Shown: piece after piece, positions 26,122-34,827 of the stretch
Layout of the letters: each line of letters opens with the position of its first letter
How positions within the stretch are numbered: the first letter of the stretch is position 1
NCBI GenBank assembly: GCA_965198095.1
Contig: OZ240239.1
Span: 806,001-870,000 of the forward strand
DNA from: CBDFJH01 sp965198095
Lineage (GTDB): Bacteria > Latescibacterota > UBA2968 > GCA-2709665
DNA: 64,000 nt
Reading direction: 5' to 3'
Notes under the pieces: generated by a model
What the model was told of the DNA's origin: nothing
Databases searched by the model: none
The model's input: the letters and a program-made list of their open reading frames with translations, nothing else
Translations under genes and position numbers: made by a program

Positions 26122-26800
26122 TGGGACCCGAGACCGAATCTGTGGCCCGTCATTTCAGAGGGCAGCGGAGCGTCTGGGGATCGGGGTGTCGCCCGAGGCG
26201 CTGGATCGGTTCGAGTGCTATGGCGCGGGGATCAAGACCTGGTCCGGGCGGACGGGCCTCGTCTCTCGGAAAGACCTGGAGGTTCTGGCCGAACGGCACT
26301 TTCTGGAGTGTATCGCCGTCGTTCCCTTCCTTCCCGAAGGGTCCTTCGAACTTCTGGATCTCGGAAGCGGTGCCGGGCTTCCAGGCATCCCGATCAAGAT
26401 CGTGCGACCCGAGATACGCGTGTCCCTTGTCGAGTCGAAGCGCGCAAGGGCCCTGTTCCTGACGCACATGACGGAGAGCCTGAATCTGTCGGACCTTGAG
26501 GTGATCCGGGGGCGGGCGGAGCGGGTCTGCGAAGAAACGAGATACCTGAAGGCGTTCCGCGTCGTCACGGCGAGAGCCGTAGGGCCGCTCTGCCGGCTCT
26601 GGCAGCTCGCTTGCCCCTTTATGAGGCCGGGCGGCGATCTGATTGCCTTCAAGGGACCGGGAGAGTTCGCGGCGTCCGTGGCGTCTCTTCCTCTCGGAAT
26701 CGAGGGCAGGGAGGAGATCCTGAGGATCCCGGGCGCGAAGGCTCAAAGGGCTCTCGTCTTCCTGAAGCGTGCCCTTTCAGGTCCGCCAAGCGGAGATTAG
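26114..26800 (+). CDS. rsmG: 16S rRNA (guanine527-N7)-methyltransferase RsmG
   Basis: Methylates G527 of 16S rRNA using SAM. The Rossmann SAM-binding motif is FELLDLGSGAGLPGIPIKIV, followed by SLVESKRARALFL and VTARAVGPL, all typical of RsmG/GidB. The 228 aa fit the family. The start is chosen as GTG 26114 because it is the first in-frame start after mnmE and the homologous N-terminus begins soon after; it lies inside the parS-like site. It is the last gene of the rightward origin operon. Confidence 0.92.
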   Translation: MEHGTRDRICGPSFQRAAERLGIGVSPEALDRFECYGAGIKTWSGRTGLVSRKDLEVLAERHFLECIAVVPFLPEGSFELLDLGSGAGLPGIPIKIVRPEIRVSLVESKRARALFLTHMTESLNLSDLEVIRGRAERVCEETRYLKAFRVVTARAVGPLCRLWQLACPFMRPGGDLIAFKGPGEFAASVASLPLGIEGREEILRIPGAKAQRALVFLKRALSGPPSGD

Positions 26801-26818
26801 CCCGAACAGGGCGGCCCA

Positions 26819-26834
26819 CGTTCCACGTGGAACG
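26819..26834. promoter_or_regulatory. parS-like centromere site 2
   Basis: CGTTCCACGTGGAACG contains the perfect core GTTCCACGTGGAAC, 18 bases after the rsmG stop codon. It is directly followed by another short inverted repeat, AACGTCC (26831-26837) and GGACGTT (26844-26850). Confidence 0.78.
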
Positions 26835-26963
26835 TCCGACGGTGGACGTTGGCGTGCCAGGCATGACGCAGCACCGGGTGAGTAACCCGGGTCGCGCGGG
26901 GTCAGCGATAGACGCATTTTGCACCTGATCCGGCGCTTCGCGTGCTGGTGACGTTCGATCCAC

Positions 26964-27787
26964 TCAGGGAACTCTGCCGAAGCTGAACATCATCACCAGG
27001 GGTGAAACGATGTGGAAATCTCGACCAGACGCCGCGAACGGGTCGGCCCGGAGTTTCGCTCTGCGGATCTCCTCCTCTGCTTCCTCTGCCGAAAATCCTC
27101 GCGCAAGAAAGCGCTCCCACATCTGACGGGCTTCCTCGTGGCCGACGGCTCGGGCCAGACCGTCAGCGCGCAGCGCCTCATACCGTTGGTTCTTCTCGGC
27201 CGTATCAAGGGGGGGCAGGCAGCTTGACGCCGAGGTTGCCGTCCTTGCCGGTGGCTGCTCGGTCGCGAGCGAAGAGGCGCTGCAGGAACCCCAGACCCTC
27301 GACCGCAAGCTCATCCAACTCGGCAACGTAATTCAGGGCGTTGAAGCCATTCCAGTTGGATTCGCACGCGATAGCCAGGCCCCCACGGCACGTGAGCCGC
27401 ACCATTTCAGCGACTCCGTCGGTTGGCCGTGCCAGATGCATCAAGCAGGAATGGGACAGGGCGACATCGAAGGTCCTGTCGGGAAAAGGGACGCCGCACA
27501 GGTCGGCGTTGACGAACTCCGTCTCCCACGGCGCGTCGGCGAACATGAATCGCGCCTGATCCAGCAGTCGTGGTGAGGAATCGATCCCGGTGCAGGTGCT
27601 GCCTGCCGGGCAGCAGCGGCAGCAACTTGAGGCCCAGATACCCAAAGCCACCACCAACACCTACCAGACGACAGGGGGCATGGAGTTTCCAGACCGAATC
27701 GACGAGGAATCTGAGGTAGTCGTCATCGTGGTAGTGACGGCGCGTCAGCTCCAGACGCTCAAGCTTCTCACCCCATGGATCACTCAA
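26964..27787 (-). pseudogene. SAM-dependent methyltransferase, frameshifted
   Basis: Three frames join into one class I methyltransferase. The N-terminal part (from TTG 27787) reads RHYHDDDYLRFLVDSVWKL and VGVGGGFGYLGLKLLPLLP, the SAM motif. After a frameshift near 27600 it continues as GIDSSPRLLDQARFMFADAP, then FDVALSHSCLMHLARPTDG. A second break near 27220 removes or shifts a piece before AEKNQRYEALRADGLARAVG and the terminal SPLVMMFSFGRVP. Substrate unknown. Two lesions make an active product unlikely. Confidence 0.7.
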
Positions 27788-27871
27788 GCTCTGACCTTTC
27801 AGCCCTCAACGATCTCTTGTCCGATTACGCTCCAAGGGCCCGTATCCACTCACGATTGTATTGGCTCTGGT

Positions 27872-28600
27872 TCAAGGCGACCACAAGCTCACTCGATCAA
27901 GTGCCGCCTTCAGCACATCCTCATCAAACGCGACACCAAGCCCCGGCTCTTTCGGGGGACGATGAAGCCGTTCTCGACCACGAGCGGCTCCTTGAAGATC
28001 TTTTTTGTGAAGCGGCCCTACGTTCCACTCCCGGATCAGAAAGTTTGGTGAACAGGTGTCGATCTGGATTGCCGCCGTTGCGACTATCGGCCCGCAGCCC
28101 ATATGAGGAGCAATCACCGCGTAGTGGGCCTCGGCTATTGCGGCGATCTTCTTTGCTTCGGTGAGGCCGCCACACTGGCCACATCCAGCTGGATGATCTG
28201 CGCCGCCTTCTTTTTCATGCACTTGCAAAATTCGTACTTGGTAACCAGCCGTTCGCCGTCGCTATCGGGATGCTCCTGTGAGCGGCGACGCTCGCCATTT
28301 CATCAACATTCTCTGGCGACACCGGCTCCTCGAACCAGAACGGATGGTACGGTTCGAGATCGTCAGCTACACGGATCGCGCTGCAGGTCGTTAGCTGGCC
28401 GTGAGTTCCGATCCCCACCTCCAGCCTGTTGCCAACAGCCTTCCGGATGCTTTCGAAAATCTTTGCGGCGTGCTTGATCTCTCACAACGGAATATCGCGT
28501 ATCGGATGCAGGGGCGGGGATGGATCGATCTTGCAGGCGGTGTTGCCTTCGTCCAGGAGCTGTGCCGCCACGTCGCCGGCTCTCTCGGGGTGCGCAAAGC
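27872..28600 (-). pseudogene. mandelate racemase/enolase-superfamily gene, broken
   Basis: Fragments of an acid-sugar dehydratase-type enolase superfamily member. The N-terminal fragment reads AGDVAAQLLDEGNTACKIDP, meets an in-frame TGA near 28487, then continues AKIFESIRKAVGNRLEVGIG and PFWFEEPVSPENVDEMASVA. Further frame breaks near 28180 and 28020 separate the parts AEAHYAVIAPHMGCGPIVAT and GLGVAFDEDVLKAALDR. The true N-terminus is missing where the reverse-transcriptase fragment begins. Clearly inactive. Confidence 0.65.
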
Positions 28601-28748
28601 AACACGATCGGCCATCACGCCGCTGCTGCGGGGATGGCTGGCCTACTTCTGCCTGGCGGAGGTGAGGGCGCGCGTTGCGGACGTGGACGGCCGGATCCGG
28701 CGAAAGATCCGCCGCACGTACGGTGGTGTGGGAGGGAAGGGACCGTAG
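28590..28748 (+). mobile_element. group II intron reverse-transcriptase C-terminal remnant
   Basis: The plus-strand frame reads SAITPLLRGWLAYFCLAEVR and then DGRIRRKIRRTY, which matches the maturase-end motif (LLRGWxxYFRLxE ... DxWIRRKLR) of group II intron-encoded proteins. Everything upstream of this tail is absent, so it is a relic. It abuts the truncated enolase-superfamily gene. Confidence 0.55.
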
Positions 28749-28757
28749 GGTCCCTCC

Positions 28758-29633
28758 CTACCCGATACAGGTCGGGCCTTGGAGGATCTGGTTTTCCAGC
28801 CGTCCGAGCCGTTCGATTTCGCAGACGACCGTGTCACCTGCCTTTAGCCAGAGCGGAGGGGTCCGCCCCATCCCAACGCCGGCGGGCGTGCCTGTCAGGA
28901 TCAGATCCCCCGGCGTCAGCGTGAACACGTGAGACAGGTAGGCCACAAGCTGATCAACCGGGAAGATGAGCTGATCCGTGGAGGAATCCTGGAGGACTTC
29001 ACCGTTCACGCTGCAGCGGATGCCCAGCCGGTGCGGGTCGCCCAGCTCGTCCGCCGTCACGATCTCGGGTCCGATCGGGCAGAAATTGTCGAAATTCTTT
29101 CCCAGCAGCCACTGGCCTGCGGGCTTCTCCAGTTGGTAGTCCCGGGCGCTGATGTCGTTGCCGATCGTGTAGCCAAAGACGTGGTCCAAGGCTCGCGCCT
29201 CTGGAATGTTCCTTCCACCGCGACCGATCACGGCAACCAGCTCCACTTCGTAGTCCACTTTCTTGCTGACGTTCGGATAAGGGATGGCATCGTTCGGGCC
29301 CGCGAGGGTCGTCGTGTACTTGGAGAAGACGACCGGCTCCGAGGGGATCGGGTTGTGGGTCTCCGCGGCGTGGTCGGCATAATTCAGGCCGATGCAGATG
29401 ATCTTCCCGGGGTCGGGAATGGGCGTCTTGATCAGCACCTCGCCGGCCGGAATCCCGCCTTCATTCGCCCGGGCGACACGGCCTGCCCGGGCCAGAGCGT
29501 CCCCGCCCTGCGCAATGAAGCTGCGCATATCCGCAGGCAGTGACGGGTCGGCCCGGCTCAGATCCAAGATCGTATCGCCGACACGTAGTCCGAGTCGACG
29601 TTGCGCATGCTGCTCAAAGGTCAGGATCCGCAT
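28758..29633 (-). CDS. fumarylacetoacetate hydrolase family protein
   Basis: FAH-fold protein of 291 aa, related to 2-hydroxyhepta-2,4-diene-1,7-dioate isomerases, ureidoglycolate lyases and oxaloacetate decarboxylases. Signature segments are IICIGLNYADHAAETH, then VDYEVELVAVIGR (metal-binding Glu residues) and GYTIGNDISARDYQ, with LTPGDLILTGTPAGVG near the C-terminus. The ATG at 29633 is preceded by AGGAG at good spacing. Substrate cannot be told from sequence. A second, different FAH protein lies at 42465-43247. Confidence 0.88.
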   Translation of the reverse strand: MRILTFEQHAQRRLGLRVGDTILDLSRADPSLPADMRSFIAQGGDALARAGRVARANEGGIPAGEVLIKTPIPDPGKIICIGLNYADHAAETHNPIPSEPVVFSKYTTTLAGPNDAIPYPNVSKKVDYEVELVAVIGRGGRNIPEARALDHVFGYTIGNDISARDYQLEKPAGQWLLGKNFDNFCPIGPEIVTADELGDPHRLGIRCSVNGEVLQDSSTDQLIFPVDQLVAYLSHVFTLTPGDLILTGTPAGVGMGRTPPLWLKAGDTVVCEIERLGRLENQILQGPTCIG

Positions 29634-29869
29634 TCGAGAAACTCCTGCTGTCAAGCCGAAAGGGAAGGTAAGCTAGATCGAGATCGGCCCCCTGTCAAGC
29701 GGATTCAAGGCGTTATCCGGCCTGTTCCGGCCCGGCGTCGCGCGGAAGAAGAGAAGCGCGCTTCGCAGCCCTTGCCGGCCGGGTTTTCGTTTCGTATCTT
29801 TCCGCTTCGCATTGGACTCGACATCAGTCCCAGCTCGCATCATCGCGGCACCCGTGCGTGGAGGACGAC

Positions 29870-31114
29870 ATGGCGGTATTCGTGCCGGAAGTTCCGTCAG
29901 ACGGTGAAAGGATCCGGGTGGAGGGGGGTCGGTTGGCGGTCCCGAAACGGCCGATCATCCCGTATATCGTGGGTGACGGAACCGGACCGGACATCTGGAG
30001 GGCCGCCTCGGCCGTGTTCGAGGCCGCCGTCGAGAAGGCCTACGGCGACGATCGAAGACTCGCCTGGATGGAGGTGCTCGCCGGCGGGAAGGCCTTCGAG
30101 CAGGTCGGAGACTGGTTGCCGGACGAGACCGTGGAGGCCTTCAAGCTTTACCGGATCGGGATCAAGGGGCCGCTCACCACGCCGGTCGGGGGCGGTATCA
30201 GCAGTCTGAACGTAGCCCTCCGCCAGACGCTGGACCTCTATGTCTGTCTGCGTCCGGTCAGATGGTTGCAGGGCGTTCCCAGTCCGGTCAAGCGTCCGGA
30301 CCAGGTCGACATGGTCATCTTCAGAGAGAACACGGAAGACATCTACGCAGGCGTGGAGTGGGCGGCCGGTTCCGAGGAAGTCAAGAAGGTGATTGGGTGG
30401 CTGCAAAGGGAAATGGGCGTGAGGAGGATCCGCTTTCCGGAGACCTCCGGACTAGGAATCAAGCCGATTTCGGAGGAGGGGAGCAAGCGGCTGATCCGGG
30501 CAGCCATCCGGTATGCGATCGAAAACGACAGACGGAGCGTCACGCTCGTGCACAAGGGCAACATTATGAAGTTTACTGAAGGGGCGTTTTGTCGCTGGGG
30601 CTATGAACTGGCCAAGGAGACGTTCTCCGGTCGCGTCGTTTCCTGGGAGGAATGTGACGGCAGCCCACCGGCGGGAAAGATTCTGCTCAAGGATGCCATT
30701 GCAGACATCTTCTTGCAGCAGGTCCTTACGCGCCCCGCCGAGTTTGACGTCGTCGCCACGATGAATCTGAACGGCGACTACGCTTCGGATGCCCTTGCCG
30801 CGCAGGTGGGCGGAATCGGCATTGCGCCTGGAGGAAACATCAACTACGAGACAGGCCACGCGATATTCGAAGCGACGCACGGCACCGCTCCGAAGTACGC
30901 GGGGCAGGACAAAGTCAACCCGGGCTCGGTCATCCTGTCCGGAGAGATGATGCTTCGACACATGGGGTGGCCGGAGGCCTGCGACCGGATCCTGACCGGC
31001 CTCGAAAAAACGATCGCCTCCAGGGTCGTGACCTACGATTTTGCAAGGCTGATGGAGGGCGCGACGGAAGTCAAATGTTCGGAATTTGCACAGGCAATCA
31101 TCGAGAATATGTGA
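29870..31114 (+). CDS. icd: isocitrate dehydrogenase (NADP-dependent)
   Basis: Oxidatively decarboxylates isocitrate to 2-oxoglutarate in the TCA cycle. The sequence closely follows the E. coli type: PYIVGDGTGPDIWRA, then PLTTPVGGGISSLNVALRQ with the phosphorylatable Ser position, VIFRENTEDIYAGVEW, and GTAPKYAGQDKVNPGS, whose Lys-Tyr pair indicates NADP preference. The ATG at 29870 has GGAGG five bases upstream; a GTG at 29858 would add four residues. At 414 aa it has normal length. Confidence 0.96.
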   Translation: MAVFVPEVPSDGERIRVEGGRLAVPKRPIIPYIVGDGTGPDIWRAASAVFEAAVEKAYGDDRRLAWMEVLAGGKAFEQVGDWLPDETVEAFKLYRIGIKGPLTTPVGGGISSLNVALRQTLDLYVCLRPVRWLQGVPSPVKRPDQVDMVIFRENTEDIYAGVEWAAGSEEVKKVIGWLQREMGVRRIRFPETSGLGIKPISEEGSKRLIRAAIRYAIENDRRSVTLVHKGNIMKFTEGAFCRWGYELAKETFSGRVVSWEECDGSPPAGKILLKDAIADIFLQQVLTRPAEFDVVATMNLNGDYASDALAAQVGGIGIAPGGNINYETGHAIFEATHGTAPKYAGQDKVNPGSVILSGEMMLRHMGWPEACDRILTGLEKTIASRVVTYDFARLMEGATEVKCSEFAQAIIENM

Positions 31115-31285
31115 GTTCCCGGATCGGTTGACCTGTACGACGATGCGCGTCTTTGCGTTTGAACACGATGAGGCGCGCATCGTCGTCCCCTTTCGCCGAA
31201 ACGTCGCGGATTTCGGATTGTTTTCGACAGGGTCGGAAGAAACGTTCCCGATCATCAAATGGCGCGAAAACGGGCAAGTTTTCGC

Positions 31286-31314
31286 TTGCTCGCTTTCCTT
31301 AATTGCGCTATATA
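31286..31314 (+). promoter_or_regulatory. possible promoter before the CDP-alcohol phosphatidyltransferase gene
   Basis: TTGCTC (31286-31291) and TATATA (31309-31314) with a 17-base spacer, in an AT-rich stretch. The rest of the 320-base gap between icd and 31435 shows no gene. Confidence 0.4.
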
Positions 31315-31434
31315 TTCACAATGATTTATGACATTACATGCACCTTCCGAAGCGGTCTCGAGTCGGATCTTGCGGGTTAGGAACGGCTTGATGGACGAGC
31401 ACGCAGTCGGCAGTCTACTGGGGCGAGCGTCGGG

Positions 31435-32016
31435 TTGATCGAGAGAGTCAAGGAAGGTGTCGCAGAGTTCCTGCAGCCATCCACAGAATATCTGGTCAAG
31501 AAGCGCTGGCGGCCGAATTTTCTGACGATGGTCGGGTTTGTTCTGAACCTGGTCGCCGCCGTTCTCTTCGGACTCGACTGCTTTCGATCGGCAGGTCTCA
31601 TCGTCCTCCTGGCCGGTGTGTTCGACTTTCTCGATGGTCAGGTCGCGAGGGCAGGTCGGACGGAGACCACGTTCGGCGCCCTGTTGGACTCGACGGTCGA
31701 TCGTTATTCGGAAATTTTCGTCTGGTTCGGGATTTCCGTCAGCTTTATTCGCGCGGACTCTTTGTGGACAAGCTCGGCGCTCTTTTTCGCCTTTGCCGGC
31801 TCGTTGATGGTGAGCTACGTGCGTGCTCGGTCGGAGAGTCTGGGGGAAACGTGTGAGGTTGGGTTTGTTCAGCGTCCCGAACGTGTGATCGCGATCGGCC
31901 TTGGGGCCCTCGTCGGAGAGACAGGGCTTCGGGTGGCCATCTGGGCGATCGCGATTCTGGCGAACTTTACCGCGCTGCAGCGGGTGTTTCATATTCGCAG
32001 GCGGGTGAAACCGTAA
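31435..32016 (+). CDS. CDP-alcohol phosphatidyltransferase
   Basis: An integral membrane enzyme that joins a CDP-activated lipid to an alcohol. The family motif DG(x2)AR(x8)G(x3)D(x3)D is complete in DGQVARAGRTETTFGALL followed by DSTVD (about residues 67-89). The later SYVRARSESLG and QRPERVI segments resemble the inositol-phosphate/PgsA-like branch, so the product lipid is uncertain. Several hydrophobic helices fill the 193 aa. The start is a TTG with GGGGCGAG upstream. A terminator follows at 32088. Confidence 0.85.
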   Translation: MIERVKEGVAEFLQPSTEYLVKKRWRPNFLTMVGFVLNLVAAVLFGLDCFRSAGLIVLLAGVFDFLDGQVARAGRTETTFGALLDSTVDRYSEIFVWFGISVSFIRADSLWTSSALFFAFAGSLMVSYVRARSESLGETCEVGFVQRPERVIAIGLGALVGETGLRVAIWAIAILANFTALQRVFHIRRRVKP

Positions 32017-32087
32017 CCTGTTCGCAGCGGTCCCTTTCTATAGGAGTGGGCCGGGCGGTTCCGTCCGCAGTTGGTAGAAAAGGAAAG

Positions 32088-32110
32088 CCGGGGTTTTGGC
32101 CCGGTTTTTT
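32088..32110 (+). terminator. intrinsic terminator
   Basis: CCGGG (32088-32092) pairs with CCCGG (32100-32104) across a 7-base loop and is followed by six T residues. It ends the phosphatidyltransferase transcript just before tmk. Confidence 0.6.
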
Positions 32111-32135
32111 CGTTCCTGGCCGGGACGTGTGCGGC

Positions 32136-32774
32136 ATGTCAGGCTATCTTGTTGCGTTTGAAGGGATCGACGGGAGCGGGAAGTCGACGCAGGCGGGTCG
32201 TCTTGCGGAAAGGCTCCGGCGTGAAGGCAAGGCGGTCACTCGGACCCGGGAGCCTGGAGGCACGGAACTCGGGAGGGCCATCCGGCGTCTGCTGCTCGAC
32301 GCGCCGGGCGCCGGGGATGTAGAACCGCTCGCCGAGCTTTTTTTGTTTGCCGCTGATCGCGCACAGCACGTCGCTTCCGTCGTTCGTCCCGGTCTGGATG
32401 CGGGACGTATCGTCATATCGGACCGATTCTGCGGCTCGACGCTCGCCTATCAGGGATACGGCCGGGGTCTGGACCGGGCCGACTTGAAGCGGCTTGAGTG
32501 CCTGGCGACGAGCGGCATCGCGCCCGACCTCACGGTCGTTGTCGACATCGACGTTCGGACGTCACGAGAACGGAAGGGATGGCGTTCCGATGATCGGGTA
32601 GAGGGCGGTTGCGACTCCTTCTTCGAGCGGGTTCGGCAGGGCTATTTGGAGATGGCCAAGGCCGATCCGGTTCGTTCGATATGCGTGGATGGACGACTCC
32701 CGATCGGTGAGCTTTCAGACAGGATTTACGCCGAGGTGGGGCGCCGGTTGGATGACCCGAAGGGCGCTCGTTGA
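32136..32774 (+). CDS. tmk: thymidylate kinase
   Basis: Phosphorylates dTMP to dTDP for DNA synthesis. The P-loop is GIDGSGKSTQ (about residues 10-19), followed by TREPGGTELG, the DR motif in ISDRFCGSTLAYQGYGRGL and an Arg-containing lid (SRERKGWRSDDRVE). At 212 aa it is typical. The ATG at 32136 is chosen because MSGYLVAFEGIDGSGK is the normal family N-terminus. Confidence 0.93.
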   Translation: MSGYLVAFEGIDGSGKSTQAGRLAERLRREGKAVTRTREPGGTELGRAIRRLLLDAPGAGDVEPLAELFLFAADRAQHVASVVRPGLDAGRIVISDRFCGSTLAYQGYGRGLDRADLKRLECLATSGIAPDLTVVVDIDVRTSRERKGWRSDDRVEGGCDSFFERVRQGYLEMAKADPVRSICVDGRLPIGELSDRIYAEVGRRLDDPKGAR

Positions 32775-32786
32775 CGGAGGTGACCG

Positions 32787-34736
32787 ATGTTTAGCTACAG
32801 CGGCAGCAGGCGGTTGGTCTTGGTCATCCTGGTTGTGCTGGCTGGCGTCTACCTGTTCCTCGATTCGAAGCGGGCGAAGGGGGAGGATACCTACGCCTCG
32901 GTCGATCGCAGCCTCGAGGAGTACGGAAAAGCCTTGGAATACCTTCTGACGAGCTATTTCAAGGCCCTTCAGCCCGGAGAGCTGTCGAGCGCCGCGATCG
33001 AGGGCATGCTTGACGATCTGGATCCATACACGCAGTTTCTGGACAAAAGGGCGCTCGAGCAGCTCCGTATCGACACGCAGGGAAAGTTCGGCGGGCTGGG
33101 CATCACCATAAGTCATCGGACGGGGGTACCTACGGTGATGAGCGTCATCGAGGGTACGCCTGCGGATAGATCGGGCCTGGTGGTGGGGGACCGGATTGTG
33201 GGGATCGGAAGCGCGCCGACCTCGGAAAAGAACCTTCAGGGAGTCGTGGAGCTCTTGCGTGGAAGGCCCGGTACCGAAGTGATCATCACGATCGAGCGGC
33301 CTGGTCGGGCAGAGAGGTTTGATCAGCGCATCATCCGGGCACGCGTCGGCATCAAGAGCGTGCAGGTCACGACGATGGTTGAAGAGGGCATCGGCTACAT
33401 CGGGATGTCGGGGCCGCATCTCAGCCGGTTTACGGAAACCACGCCCAAGGAGCTGGAAGAAGCCGTCGATGCGCTGCGCGCCCGGGGGCTGAAGGGCGCC
33501 ATCCTGGACCTGAGAGGAAATCCGGGTGGACTGCTCACGCAAGCGGTGGCCGTTGCCGACAAGTTTCTGGATCCGGGACGGGTCGTGGTTTCGACCCGCG
33601 GGCGTGTCTTGTCCCAGAACCGGGAGTACCGGACGCAGGAACCGGCGCTTATGCCCGGAATCCCCCTGATCGTGCTGGTCAACAGCCAGAGTGCGAGCGC
33701 CTCGGAGATCGTTGCCGGGGCCATCCAGGACTCCGACCGCGGGCTCATCCTGGGTACGCCGACGTTTGGAAAGGGTTCCGTACAGACCGTCCGACAGGTG
33801 GGGAAGGAAAAGGCGCTCAAGCTGACGACGGCCCTCTACTACACACCGAGTGGGCGAAACATTCACAAGGCCGCGGCGCGGCCGCACATGCGGCCGATGC
33901 TTTCCGTGGGCGTCAAGACGCTGCCCGCCTACGAGGTGGTCGCAACTATCGGAGCGACAGAACGCAGGGAGGAGGCGATCAGTGAGCTGATAGACCGCTT
34001 CGACCTCGAGCCGGGAGAGGCCGAGGAGGTGGTCCGAAAGGAGTTGGGTCAGCTGATCGGTCTCGGCCTGCGGGACCCCTCACACGATCCCAAGGGCGGG
34101 GACACCACGAAGAAATTCACGACGGCCGGCGGGCGTACTGTCTTTGGAGGGGGAGGGATCACCCCCGACGTGACGGTGGAACCTGCGGAACGTCCACGGC
34201 TGGTGATCGACCTGATCAATGCAGGTCTCTTCTTTGACTTCGCGGTTGCGTATGCGACCCAGCGGGTTTTTCCCGGAGAACCGGACGGGTTCTCGTTGGA
34301 TGAAGAGGGGGTGGACGCCTTCCGGGCGTTCGTTGCAGACTCCACGAAGGCAACCCTGTTCCGCTACCGAACAGCGGGTGAGGGTCGCCTCGCCGGGCTG
34401 GAGGAGGCGCTGAAGGACGCAGATCTTTACGGCGAGGTAAGCCCCGGAGTGTTTGACGTCCTCAAAGAGGTGGTTGAGAAAGAAAGGCAGGCCGAGTTTG
34501 AAAAGGCGCGCCCGTTCATTCGATTTGAGATCGAGCGGGAGTTGGCAAATCGGTTGTGGGGCAGCAAGGCCAAGCTGCTGGTCTCGCTCAAAGGGGACAA
34601 ACAGTTTCAGGAAGCGGTGCGGATCATTAAGAATCGGGACCTTTACAACGAAAAGATGAAACTGGCCCTGGCATCCGGGAGCAGGTTGGAAGAAACGGAT
34701 CGTACGGCCCCCTCTCCGCCGAGAAGTTTGCAATAA
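32787..34736 (+). CDS. S41 family C-terminal processing protease
   Basis: A CtpA/Prc-type serine protease acting outside the inner membrane. A signal anchor spans about residues 9-25 (LVLVILVVLAGVYLFLD). The PDZ domain runs about 98-180 (GGLGITISHRTGVPTV). The protease core has GAILDLRGNPGGLL, the catalytic Ser in NSQSASASEIVAGAI (about 300) and the catalytic Lys in TFGKGSVQT (about 330). An extra C-terminal region of about 200 aa of unknown role follows, so the protein (649 aa) is longer than minimal CtpA. It begins 12 bases after tmk. Confidence 0.92.
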   Translation: MFSYSGSRRLVLVILVVLAGVYLFLDSKRAKGEDTYASVDRSLEEYGKALEYLLTSYFKALQPGELSSAAIEGMLDDLDPYTQFLDKRALEQLRIDTQGKFGGLGITISHRTGVPTVMSVIEGTPADRSGLVVGDRIVGIGSAPTSEKNLQGVVELLRGRPGTEVIITIERPGRAERFDQRIIRARVGIKSVQVTTMVEEGIGYIGMSGPHLSRFTETTPKELEEAVDALRARGLKGAILDLRGNPGGLLTQAVAVADKFLDPGRVVVSTRGRVLSQNREYRTQEPALMPGIPLIVLVNSQSASASEIVAGAIQDSDRGLILGTPTFGKGSVQTVRQVGKEKALKLTTALYYTPSGRNIHKAAARPHMRPMLSVGVKTLPAYEVVATIGATERREEAISELIDRFDLEPGEAEEVVRKELGQLIGLGLRDPSHDPKGGDTTKKFTTAGGRTVFGGGGITPDVTVEPAERPRLVIDLINAGLFFDFAVAYATQRVFPGEPDGFSLDEEGVDAFRAFVADSTKATLFRYRTAGEGRLAGLEEALKDADLYGEVSPGVFDVLKEVVEKERQAEFEKARPFIRFEIERELANRLWGSKAKLLVSLKGDKQFQEAVRIIKNRDLYNEKMKLALASGSRLEETDRTAPSPPRSLQ

Positions 34737-34827
34737 ATGTATTTTAGACAAGACCGCGGTATATCGTGTTTACCTGTCCTGCAGCGCAGGGCACTCCTGG
34801 CACTCTTTTGGGTGAGGTTTGGGATCC

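Noticed and set aside
26874..26890. CCGGGT/ACCCGG hairpin after rsmG
   Set aside because: No T-run follows, so a terminator cannot be claimed.
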